From Parus major (lineage: Eukaryota; Chordata; Aves; Passeriformes; Paridae): a stretch of DNA of 64,000 bases. Positions 38,035 through 48,500 of this stretch are shown piece by piece (positions within the stretch are counted from its first letter, which is position 1; every line of letters starts with the position of its first letter). Location: assembly GCF_001522545.3 (NCBI RefSeq), contig NC_031768.1, positions 81,563,769 through 81,627,768 on the forward strand, given 5' to 3'. A program made the position numbers and the translations under genes. The notes under the pieces were generated by a model. That model was given only the letters and a program-made list of their open reading frames with translations, did not search any database and was not told the origin of the DNA.

Positions 38035-38057
38035 CCCCTCCCCCTCACCCCCCTCCC
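38035..38057 (-). other. G-quadruplex / i-motif candidate (minus strand G-rich)
   Basis: C-runs of 4, 5, 6 and 3 are separated by loops of 1, 3 and 1 bases, meeting the usual G3+N1-7 rule on the minus strand. It directly follows the end of a 70-codon minus frame that has no recognised domain. No gene promoter is recognised next to it. Confidence 0.75.
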
Positions 38058-38456
38058 AGTTTTAAATTTTTATATAATGGAAATGACAACTGACCCAGCA
38101 CCACAGAGTACAATTATAATTAACAGGAGACTTTTCTGAAAAACGTCTGTGCTGCCTTGGGGAACAATGTAGGTCACAGCATCAATTAAAAGCAGAACAA
38201 ATTCTTCACTGCCTCCATAACATTTAACCCCAAATCATCTTGTTGCTGTAAATTAATGCATTGCTGCATTACATCATAGAAGTGAAAAAAGGGAAAAATA
38301 ACTTGTTTGAAAACTTATTTCAAGCTCCAGCACTCGCTTTAGCCCATATAACACAGGCAAGCAATATGGAATACTGATGTTACCAGTATTTTCCTCAGCT
38401 TTGTGGAGCAGAATTACTGCAGAATATACAGAACCTGTATATTCAGTTTTCTTTTA

Positions 38457-38474
38457 CCTAATCCTAATCCTAAT
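38457..38474. repeat. Telomere-like CCTAAT x3
   Basis: Three perfect CCTAAT units (TTAGGA on the minus strand), one base different from the vertebrate telomere unit. The run is too short to call an interstitial telomere. Confidence 0.6.
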
Positions 38475-38618
38475 ATTAGACCTTATCAGGAAAGCATGTG
38501 AGATTTATTTAATTGATGATCAAAACCAGCAGTTTACATTTAATGCTGACTGCAAAGGAGATATAAGATTGTTTAAAATCGTAAACTTTAGTTTTGAAGC
38601 TATAATGTAGCTATAGTT

Positions 38619-38647
38619 TTTCCCACATAGCTCTTCCATGTGGGAAA
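38619..38647. repeat. Perfect 10-bp inverted repeat (hairpin)
   Basis: TTTCCCACAT (38619-38628) and ATGTGGGAAA (38638-38647) pair exactly around a 9-base loop, AGCTCTTCC. Nothing else is recognised in the flanks. Confidence 0.8.
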
Positions 38648-39957
38648 GTGGAATATAGAAACATATCACTCCAGGTAAAATGTGTTTGCAGGGTCACTAC
38701 AGCTATTTTACCTAATTACTAATATGTTTTACTCATTTTCTAATACTATATAGAAGATGACTGTCAATAGAAGCCACCCAAAAATTTAAGGACATTCACT
38801 TTTAAAGAATTGTCCACAGGTAATGTCCTTTTTAAGATCAATAAATTCCTGTTTCTTAACAACAAAGACAATTTTCAGCAGAATTCAAGCCAGAAGAAAG
38901 ATCTTTGCAATAAAGCCTCTCAAGTGTTGCTGACCTTTCTATTTGTTCATGTGGAAGTACTGAGCAATATCTGGGATGCAATTAAGTCTTTTGAAGTTTT
39001 ATTATTTACTTGAATGGGAGGTGAAGCAAATTCTTCTCAGGTTGTGAGACTGAAAGGGCAACTACACAGAAGTGATAAGATGGATTGCCTGAGCAGTATC
39101 TAACAAGGTTCATGAGAGACCACAAGGGAACATCAACTGACACAATAAACAAAGGGGAAACAAATTTACAAAGTGCACCTCTTCTACTACTCCTGAGTAA
39201 TATCAAACAATGAAAGTGTATTGCAGGCAAAATTAAGACTTCCTGATGCCCATGCAGTACTTTCAGCTCAAAAAATTCCTCATAGAGAATTCTTTAGGGG
39301 TATATAGGCAAAAGCGAAGACCCATTTTTGAAAACTTAGCAGTGGAAAATGCTAAATAGCTATGTTAGTTAATAAATATGTCTCTCAGTAGAGTACAAAG
39401 GAAGTAGGTTTGTACATCACAGAAATTTCATTTTAATAGAAGTAGGTTTTAAGACAAACTGCCTATGTTCTCATCTGCATTTTCAAATTCCAGTAAGGGG
39501 TAGAGGAGCTCAGTTCCTTCTTCCCTGGTGAGATGCTAAGATTATGCAAAGGATGCCAACTTCAGATTAGCCCGTTATCCATTACATCTTGGTTATGGTT
39601 TCCAGTGTTAAGGACTGCAATTCCACTGTGAAAGGCTTTAAGGAAATCCAGGATGAAAAATGAGTGGCCAAGCTTTAGAGGGTTTCCAATTTGAGCATAA
39701 AACAGGAGACAACATATGCACCCATTCCTCAACAGTTCTCATCAGGGTTTCACCAGAGTTTTAGACCCATCATTATTGAGACATTGAATTTCTTTTAGAC
39801 ATTAAGACAAAGGCAGACTTTGCTGATGAACTGAGAAATGCAGAGGAGGGTCACTTTTTCCCAGGGAACGAAATAAGGTAAGTAAGGTGGGAAGAAGTGA
39901 AAATAATTTATTTTAGGTGAAAATCAAAACAAGAAGCTTGAAAAGATACACTATAAT

Positions 39958-39983
39958 GGGTGGGTGGGAGGGGGGGGTGTGGG
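39958..39983 (+). other. Strong G-quadruplex candidate
   Basis: G-runs of 3, 3, 3, 8 and 3 are separated by loops T, T, A and TGT. Single-base loops favour a very stable parallel quadruplex. It stands in AT-rich DNA with no CpG cluster or recognised promoter around it. Confidence 0.85.
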
Positions 39984-40254
39984 ACAAAACCAAACTCATT
40001 TTAAATATACTTTCTCTAGGGGTTGATAAGTGCACCTATGGGTTTGTAGGTTAGGGGGTCTCTGTTTCTTTTTTCCTTCAAGTGTTCTAGAGTGTTATCA
40101 GATGAGAACATATCATTCACTGCTCTGAGAACACATGTAATGGTAGAATGGTAATTAATTAGTTCTATGTCAAACAAAAAGAAAAGGTCTAATGACTCTT
40201 CAGCCACTACTACAATGTTTCTCAAAGCCCTTTGTGAAAGAAAGGAAAATGCTA

Positions 40255-40320
40255 TTACTCTTTTACAGATAGGAAAACAAAGGGGAAGAGATTGAAGCAA
40301 GCTGCCCAAGATGACTCGAG
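40255..40320 (-). mobile_element. MIR/CORE-SINE relic
   Basis: TTTTACAGATAGGAAAACAA, 'aggggaagagattgaagcaagctgcccaag' and 'atgactcgag' parallel the complement of the MIR core (TTTTACAGATGAGGAAACTG, then the 'aagtgacttgcccaaggtcac' block). The preceding 'gctattactc' fits the MIR 'tattatcccc' stretch. It is an ancient tRNA-derived SINE shared by amniotes. The match is partial and by eye. Confidence 0.6.
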
Positions 40321-41705
40321 GAGTTGAAAAAAATGTATCATATGTCTAGAACCTCATTTTAAAGGCCACCCAATCTTCAACCAGTTATACAAAATATAAC
40401 TGAGATGTATATGGCAAACGGACAGCACTGCAAAACATCAAACCCTCTCAACAAAACCTCGCTGTTTTAATCAAAATTTTGCAACTCCAGATTAAAAATC
40501 AGTGAAGGAAAATTAATTCAGAAGTTCATGATCTAGAAGAATTCAAACTTTATCCTCCACACATGTAGGCCAGGAGGTGGGTGTACTGAGCTTTTTTAAT
40601 GAATTAAAATGGAAGAAAGTGGGAAGGAAATAAAAAGGAAATAAATGCTTTCATTAGGCCAAGTAATACAGCTCCACACTTCTCCATTTGAGCTACTGAC
40701 TGGGGAAGAAGGTGATAAAACGTATTAGTTCTTTGAGTTGAACCTCCCTCCACAATACCATCTAACACAACCTTCCTATGTGGAGGACATTTTTTCTGAC
40801 TTGGCACCTCAAAAGCACCTTAAAGATGTGGAGTTTAAGGCACAAAGCACCATTGGATCACTGGGATCTAAATATGTAACACTAACAACAACCGCTTGTC
40901 TTAAACACAAGCATGCACACCTATTTCAGGAAAGAACTTAATCCTGGAAACATAACAGGACTGAGATCTACCACTTTCCTTGATGGTTTGTCCTATGTTC
41001 TCACTTTTAAAAACACCTGTGCAGCCTTGGTTTACTCTTACCCTTGTACATATTCTTCTTTTCTCTGCTACTGTGAAGAATCCTCTTACTCCCAGTCATC
41101 CTACAGGAATATGCTGTCATTAAGTTATGTCTCTCTCTGGAAGAATTTTTCTCCACTCTAGTCTCTCTTCTCTCTTTTGGTATTTATTTATTATATTTAT
41201 AAATTACAGATGCCAAGACCTGGTGGTTTGGAACCTGGAAGTTTCCTTCCACAGTCTCACTGTTGCACATACCAATACAACCACCTCCTTACTCTTAATT
41301 TTTAGTGAGACTTTTTACATTCAAGTTAAAAATACAAACCCCACTGAGCTGTCTGTTCTTTCCTCTGGAACATTCCTAGCATCACTTATGTCAGCTGTAG
41401 GGGTTCCTATCTGTATTATGTAAGGCTGCCATTGCTTCATTTGAAAAGTGTAATACTTCTCTTCTAGAGACAGTTTTGACATGTTTTTTTTAATGACCTC
41501 TGTTTAAAGGCTAGACTGTAACTGGATTGCACTATCTGATTACTCTGTCCTCCTTTTTTTTCCTACTGTTTCAATTGTTGCATTATTTTCAGATTCTAAA
41601 ATCCAAGAGTTTATGCTGCTTTCCAAAGGATTTGTGAAAATATTGAATTATGTTTTCCGCACCTAATTCTAAACTCTGGAAGACTATGGAGAGTGTCTAT
41701 TTAGA

Positions 41706-42003
41706 AGAGGATGCAGTTACAGGACAACGGGGAATGGCTTCAAACTGTCAGAGGGCAAGTTTAGAATGGATATTAGGTAGAAATTCTTTACTGAGAGGGT
41801 GGTGAGGCACTGGTACAGGTTGCCCAGAGAAGCTGTGGATGCTCCATCCCTGGGACTGTTCAAGGCCAGGCTGGATGGGGCTTTGGGCAACCTGGTCTGG
41901 TGGAAGGTGTCCCTGCCCATGGCAGGGGGTTTGGAACTAGGTAATCTCTAAGATCCTTTCCAACCCAGGCCATTCTGTGATTCTGTCTCATGATTCTGTG
42001 ATC
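41706..42003 (+). mobile_element. CR1 LINE fragment, least diverged in the window
   Basis: A clean match in CR1 sense: 'acaggacaacggggaatggcttcaaactg', 'gagggtggtgaggcactggtacaggttgcccagagaagctgtggatgctccatccctggg', 'tgttcaaggccaggctggatggggctttgggcaacctggtctggtggaaggtgtccctgcccatggcagggg', and a tail of ATTCTGTG units ending near 42003. It encodes the ORF2 C-terminus (RHWYRLPREAVDAPS) with one in-frame stop, TAG at 41778-41780. The minus-strand frame over it is a shadow. It is dead because it is 5'-truncated. Confidence 0.95.
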
Positions 42004-42336
42004 CCTCAAAATTTCTGTGTAAGGGTCATTTCTCATTGACTAATGCTTTGAGATGTGGATCTTCAAGGAATATTATTTTGATAAAGTACACTGTTACTTA
42101 TTTCATACCAGATGAAACACAAAATTAAATTAAATGCCTTACAAAAGCCTAAACAGTCCCTAGGACCATTTGATGAGCAAATTCACACTCTGGAATGAAG
42201 TATACCTAGCATAATTGCTTGTCTTTAAAACTATGTAGACAGTCATTAATTTCTTACTACTACTAATTTGGTCTTATGGTTGCTTTTTAAGTTAAATTTT
42301 CCTTAATCTTTCCAGTATTTTTTCCAGGCCTGAAAT

Positions 42337-42480
42337 NNNNNNNNNNNNNNNNNNNNNNNNNNNNNNNNNNNNNNNNNNNNNNNNNNNNNNNNNNNNNNNN
42401 NNNNNNNNNNNNNNNNNNNNNNNNNNNNNNNNNNNNNNNNNNNNNNNNNNNNNNNNNNNNNNNNNNNNNNNNNNNNNNNN
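42337..42480. other. Assembly gap, 144 N
   Basis: 144 unknown bases between TGAAAT and TCATCC. Unlike the first gap, it is not beside a long homopolymer. The minus frame across it is meaningless. Confidence 0.98.
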
Positions 42481-43477
42481 TCATCCTCCTTTTTTAAGGC
42501 TCTTAGGTGAAAGTTACCAAGTAATGAGCTTTCTGCTTTACTTATTTTATCACTGGCAGATGTTGTTTAACATGCTTTGAAAGATTCAGTGCTGTTTGTA
42601 CAGTAGGGACACTGGATCTCCTACCACCATATGGGCTTGCTAGGGAGCAAACAGCACTTCCCTCCTACTGTGTGCCACTCAGTATTGAAGAGGTATCAGA
42701 GCTTTTGTTCATCTTTGCACAAATAAATGACACAATTAATTAAACAGTGATTGACTGGCATCATTTCTTGGTTTTGGCATTACAAAGAAGCAGCACAAAT
42801 TAGTTAATTCATATACAAAATAAACCAAGCAATAAGCTTTGTTAAACTTTTCTCAAAATCTTAGGGGGTAGAAATCGAGTGTCCAGATATATACAGTAAG
42901 AGTTCTTGTCTGTCCATTATGCTTGCCACTGAATTCATTCTAGGTTGCCACCTTAATCATTACATATTTTTGGCCTTTGCATTAAGGAAAATTACCTAGA
43001 CATCCTAAGCCACTATAAATTGATGTCCAGCTGGCAGAGAGCTGTGCAAGATCACTCCGAATCCTCATCTGTCCTATTTATCCCAGAGTCTTGTTAACCC
43101 TGGATAACAAAGGATAGCAATTTGGACATCAACAACATATCACTTTAGACTACTTTTATCAGAAATATCCCATTAGTGTGCATTATCTTCATATCTCAAT
43201 CTGCCTTCTTTTCCTCCTGAGACTGCAAAGAACCCAGCTGGCAAACAGCCAGAATATCAAGTTTCTCACACATCTATTATCATAATGGCAGAAGGTCATA
43301 CACTGAAAACTGAGCACACAAATGCAACATAAACTAAACTGAGTATTTTGATAACAGAAATTTATGGAGGTTACTATTCTGGTGAAATAGCGTCACTTGC
43401 ACTTTTGTTTGATTTGGAGGGGTTTTTTGTACTTCTGGTTTCGATGACAACTCTTCTATCGGGAAAATTCATTGATT

Positions 43478-43512
43478 AAAAAACAAACAAACAAGCAAAC
43501 AAACAAACAAAA
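43478..43512. repeat. CAAA tetranucleotide microsatellite
   Basis: About eight CAAA units with one CAAG interruption. A simple repeat, possibly length-variable. Confidence 0.9.
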
Positions 43513-44363
43513 CCTGAAAACAAATCACAAAAAGCCTCACACCAAATCAAACTTCAACAATGCTTTTTTCTGTCAGGCTCTCTGGGTCCATAAATATGCT
43601 TAGTCTTTCTGTCCTATATCCTGGTTTGGTCCTGTTACATATCAGAGACTGATTGTGCCTCTGTTGGACCAACAGGCAATAAAAAGAAATATCAAAAAGA
43701 TAAAGGTGAAATTTCCCTGACTGCTTGAGATACCAAAGTCAAGACATTTACACCTAAGTTATTTGACCATAAAGATGTCTAGACAATGGAGAGACAAAAT
43801 AATTTCCAGGGCATGATCCCCTCCATCTAAAGGAGGCACCCAAATCATATTAGAATTTGATCAGGACTGGTCTCTATCGTGGACTTCCTCAAATGTCAAA
43901 AGTCAACTCAAGCCACATTGTTTTTGTAATAGCTCAAACTGTTTCCAGTGTGATCAGTATGTAGCCGAGGTTTCTTGCATGCCACAGCATCCTAAAAATT
44001 ATTGAAGCATTTGTGCAAATATATTTCTTTTTGACTTGATATGAGCCCTTTTGGGTGCAGGGAAGCATTGGTGGAGAAAAATTGGAAAAACTATGAAGCA
44101 GCAATTCAGAAACTATTTGCTTTCCTCACTTACTTCTCACAGCCAACTTCACTACTCTCACCTGTGTATTAGTCCATTCCATTTCAGGAAAAGGTCCCAG
44201 CTGAAGGCCTCTACCTGTGGGATTTTCTTCCTCTTGTCCTTTCTGGAAGTACATAGAGACATCTACTCAGGACACGTTCCAAACTCAGATTTCTCATTGT
44301 CTTTGCATATGGCGCTTAGTTGGGTGGGTTTGCTTCCCAGGTTGTTTTTTTGGGGCAGTGGGT

Positions 44364-44430
44364 TCATTTAGTCCCTTGAGGCTGTAAAATGGTGTTAATA
44401 ACATGCTGAATTGCCCAGAGGCTTTATAAC
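44364..44430 (+). mobile_element. Possible MIR/CORE-SINE relic
   Basis: TCATTTAGTCCC, 'gaggctgtaaaatggtgttaataaca' and 'cccagaggcttta' echo the sense MIR core (…CTGTAAAATGGGGATAATAA…). Only one block is convincing, so the call is tentative. Confidence 0.4.
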
Positions 44431-45215
44431 AAAAAAAAAATTGGCGTTATATTATATAGTATTAAAAATGTGAGTGTATATTATTGATTATTAATATTTA
44501 TCTATGAATTAGCTATTTATCACTGAAGGAAGAACAAGCAAGTTATGTATATTTTACAAGAATTAACACTGTACTAATGTGTTTAGGTTAAGTTTTAGTA
44601 TGCAATATTTACCAATCTCAAGTAACTATTAGCAAACGAAGCAAGAAGGCTACAAGGAATAAATAAACATTCTCTTGACAGTCCACCTCTTTCTAGCTAA
44701 AATTGGAAATAACCCTGTTGCTTCTAAATTTTAAAACCCACTCTAATTATCACTATGAATTTATGAAGTTTAACAGTAGGAGGTTATATATTTGCTTTTA
44801 ATGAACGTCAGGTTTCCATTTTTTTGTGAAACAGAAAATCTGTAATGAATTCTGTCTCCCACATAGGCATGAGTCAATGCCATTGTAGAAAACACATGAG
44901 TTCTTAACAAACAACAACAATATGGAAGAGCCCAGCCAGTAAGGAGAGACATAAGGCAAGGATCTCAGTTTTTGTTGATAGCAAAACTACCATATCTGTA
45001 GCTATGCATCCAACAGCATTTTTACACAATGTTTAATACACAGGGGACTGAAAAGCATTTTTATAAAGGCCATATTCATTATGATGCTTATGTAATTCTG
45101 ATCTTCACCTTTTACTTGGTTACTTCAGAGACTTTTTGTTTCTATTTTAATAAAGAATACAAATTTTTAAAAGAATAAAAATCACAAATCTGTTTAGATG
45201 TGAAAAGAAATAAAA

Positions 45216-45505
45216 ATCACATAGCTCCAACACCCCCTGCCATGGGCAGGGACACCTTCCATTAGACAAGGTTACTCCAAGGCCCATCCAATCTGGCCTT
45301 GAACATTTTCAGGGATGGGGCATTCACAGCTTCCCTGGGCAACCTGTGCCAATGCCTCACCACTCTCACAGTGAAGGATTTATTCCTAACATCTAATCTA
45401 CGCCTGCCTTCTGACAGCTTGAAGCCATTCCCCCTTGTCCTGTCACTACATGCATTTGTAAAATGTCCTTCTCCAGCCTCCTTGTTGACCCCCTTTGGGT
45501 ATAAA
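45216..45505 (-). mobile_element. CR1 LINE fragment, about 290 bp
   Basis: The + strand gives TCACATAGCTCCAACACCCC, 'ctgccatgggcagggacaccttccattagacaagg', 'ccttgaacattttcagggatggggcattcacagcttccctgggcaacctg', 'cctcaccactctcacagtgaaggattt' and 'ccattcccccttgtcctgtcactacatgc', the complement of a young-looking CR1 3' end. The usual tail is shortened (TCACATAG straight to CTCCAAC), so some of the 3' UTR is deleted. A + frame at 45299-45526 is an antisense shadow. Confidence 0.92.
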
Positions 45506-45510
45506 CCCAC
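45262..45510 (-). pseudogene. CR1 ORF2 C-terminus, open to its stop
   Basis: This 82-codon minus frame is the tail of the CR1 reverse-transcriptase protein: TRGNGFKLSEGRRRLDVRN, then RHWHRLPREAVNAPS and FKARLDG, ending at the expected stop. The family pattern (GNGLKLxxGRxRLDIRKxFF … HWNRLPREVV … FKxRLD) is well kept and free of stops, which suggests a relatively recent insertion. Endonuclease and polymerase domains are missing. Confidence 0.85.
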
Positions 45511-48500
45511 AACTTTTTATGTGTAAAAGGTTACACTTTTTCACTCTCATCTGCAAGATTAAGTCTTTTTTAATATCAAGTATAAAACAGCAAGTAGAAA
45601 ACCACTAGGCCAAGTCATTCAGGGAAGTCTCTAAACTCTGTTGCTATAAAGAATGTCTAATAACAGTCAAAAAGCTCAGCGTGTAACACTTTTCAGTATA
45701 TAGTCTAAGGAAAAGAGACTTCTGGCTCTGCTTAAAAAGATTAATGCTGTCATACAACAATATCTTTAAGAATTGAGGCTTATATTGATGCTGTCAGTCT
45801 GCAGGCATTTAGCTGTGTCCGCTAGGAGCAGAGTCCTTTGAGACATGGGAAAATACTGAGAACAGTTGCAGACTAAAATTCCCTGAGTCACTCTGGAGGG
45901 TACATTCCCACCTCAGTGAAGTGGAATGAATGGAAGTCTGAATATTCAGTTGAGGTTATACAGACAGGATTTTTACATTAAAAAAAATCTAGAGTAACTT
46001 CTTGTACAGGGTAATGGGCGGCTGTGGATTCCCTAACATCAGCGCCAAAGCCCACCAGGAGCAACCACAAGGCATTTTAAGGACAAGTCCACTGGAGCTG
46101 ATGCACTTTCACCACAGCAAGTTTCTCTGTACATGTATGTGGTCCTGGAGACTTGTGAGAAGAAATGTGTAGGACCCTAAACACAGATAGAAGAAATGCA
46201 CACCAGGCATAAGACAGAGGAAACATCAAAATCAAAAATACAGACTAAGGAACACCTCTGTTGAGATCATTAACTAAGGAGGAGCCTAGAGTGATGTTCT
46301 GCTGCAACACAGCCTTCATTCAAGATACAAAGAATTGTTGTGTATAAGGACAAGGGTTATAACTATTGTGCTGTAATAATTTATGATGAGAAACCAGCAG
46401 AACTGTATCACTTTGGGATATTTTGTTTTAAGAGAAGCAATGAAAAAGCCAAAAAAAATCTACTGAAGAGGAATCTCACAACCTAGGGAAGACTGAAAAC
46501 AGGATATTACATAGGGATAGTGATCAGTTGTTTCCAACTTAGAGAGAAACCAGGGAAATCACTCCAAATTTGCTGCTATGATAAAAACCTTTAACTGCTA
46601 AGGTGCTGAAACATGTCCTATAGGCTTTGGCTTCATGAGAGGTTTATCCCATAGTAATTCCAGCAATTTCAATTTGGAACCAGATGATTACTAACCAGAT
46701 AAAAGCAAAAGGCATATTCCTCTGTGCTAAGTTAAAATAAAATAAATACATGCTTGCTTCCAAGGTAAGATTTTACAATGGCACTACTGGATGTAGTAGT
46801 TGTAGTAATGTAATCCTCTTCATAAAAAAGCATCTGTTGAATAAACTTTAATCAAATGCAAGTAAGGTAGCATTTAAAACAGCATTCTTCATAAGCATCA
46901 AAATGCGAGCTACAAATGTGGCAACAAATGAGACTGAGTTTCCCAAATAGAGCTGTCTCATGTCATCAGATGCATTAAGGTATCATTTTGTCTCCAGCTG
47001 CTTCTTCCAAAGGGAATGGGTTTCCTTCTGTCATTTCTGACAGCCATATGCACACCTCAGATCTTAGAGGACACCTAAAATAGCACTATATGCCTATCTT
47101 AGACAACTGAATCTCACCCCAAAAAGTCTTTCCTTTATTTTAAGGAGGTCTTTTCTAACAGAGACTGTTATTCACACAAGCTACAATTAAATGCAAATAT
47201 ATAGTTTAAAAATATAAAATTTTGGGGGTTATTGTGTAGAAAATGGAAATCTTTTGCTCATTAACTAAAAAAAAAAAAAAAATAATTTCAAGTTTCCCTA
47301 AATGTTATAAACTACAGTAAATCCAAAAATCCAAAATCCAATAAAATTTTACACAAGATCTAGAGCCAAACAAGTTTCAGTGCTGAAGTACACCAATTTT
47401 AGAAGGATTTAAATACTCTTATAGTCTGGAAAGCCTTGTTAAGCTGTAGATTAAGGAAGGATCAGTTCATTGCCATGGAAAAAAATTGTGCCTATTAAAT
47501 ATCGGGAAGTCCCATGGTCCAACAAATAATACCTTTATACAAGAACATCATGCAGTGTCATAAAAAGTCAGCCACACCAATAAAACTGAGGAAAATAAAG
47601 TTTTTCATTTAAAAAAAGGCTCCAAAAAGAGATGTCATGAAAATCTACATAGTTCCTTCTAATCATGTGTAGAGGGCATTGAAGTAGTGCTATGCAAAGT
47701 AACAGTAATAAAAATGAACATAGGGAGATGAGATGTGCAAAGAAAATGGTGAGAGTATTTCTAAATTAAGCCAGGAAAAATTGCTGCATTCACAGGAGCC
47801 TCAATATACTGAAGGGTATCTGTGATCACGGTGCTAAGTTCAAGTCTGCTCCTCATGCCAGTGATGTAACTACTACAGATGAATTCCACAGAATTGAGCA
47901 TGAGGGGATGAACTTCCATGGTGAATAATTGCTTTAGAACTAAAAATTTCATTTATGTAAGATAATGATAGAAAGACAAGTTTCAATTAAAAGCTCAAAA
48001 ATATATAGAAGGCTACCGTTTTCTTTTAAAATTTGAGTCATTCTTTTTATCAATTTACAACAGGATAATGAACAGCTGATAGCATACTGGAGACAAGTCC
48101 AAAAATACTTTTAAAACAGGCTTGTGAATGAAATGAAAATTCAGGAGCAGCAGATGGGTTTAACTGCTGTTAAATGTGGAGTGGTTTCCAAGAACATGTT
48201 GTATGTAATAATAAATAGCCAGAGACAAAGTTTCCCCAGCAGCTTAAATCCCAAGCATACAAGCTAAGTGAGGGCTTTCAGGCTTTGGCTCACTGCAACA
48301 TCCTTACATTTTACCCTTGTCTACAACAGCAAAAATGCTTGTTATTAACAATGTGTGCCAGCAATGAGTGCAATTATAGCAGTACTGAGCACAGTTTCAC
48401 TGAGCACAGGCAGGCAGGTTTAACACGGGCTCTCTGAAACAAGAATAGTTCTTGGCTCTGCTTGCAGGTTAATCACATTCAGCACCAGGGTATCCATTCT

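Larger units (their letters stand above)
37296..41705. other. Non-coding stretch with G4 tracts and a SINE relic
   Basis: Holds the C-rich tract at 38035-38057, telomere-like units at 38457-38474, a hairpin at 38619-38647, the G-rich tract at 39958-39983 and a MIR-like relic at 40255-40320. Frames at 40738-41423 (67-98 codons, plus) show no domain and no CR1 similarity. Confidence 0.5.
42004..45215. other. Non-coding stretch with gap and CAAA repeat
   Basis: Contains the 144-base gap, the CAAA repeat at 43478-43512 and a weak MIR-like relic at 44364-44430. The 106-codon plus frame at 44051-44371 has no domain; it includes a hydrophobic end but no start context or conservation I can see. Confidence 0.5.
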
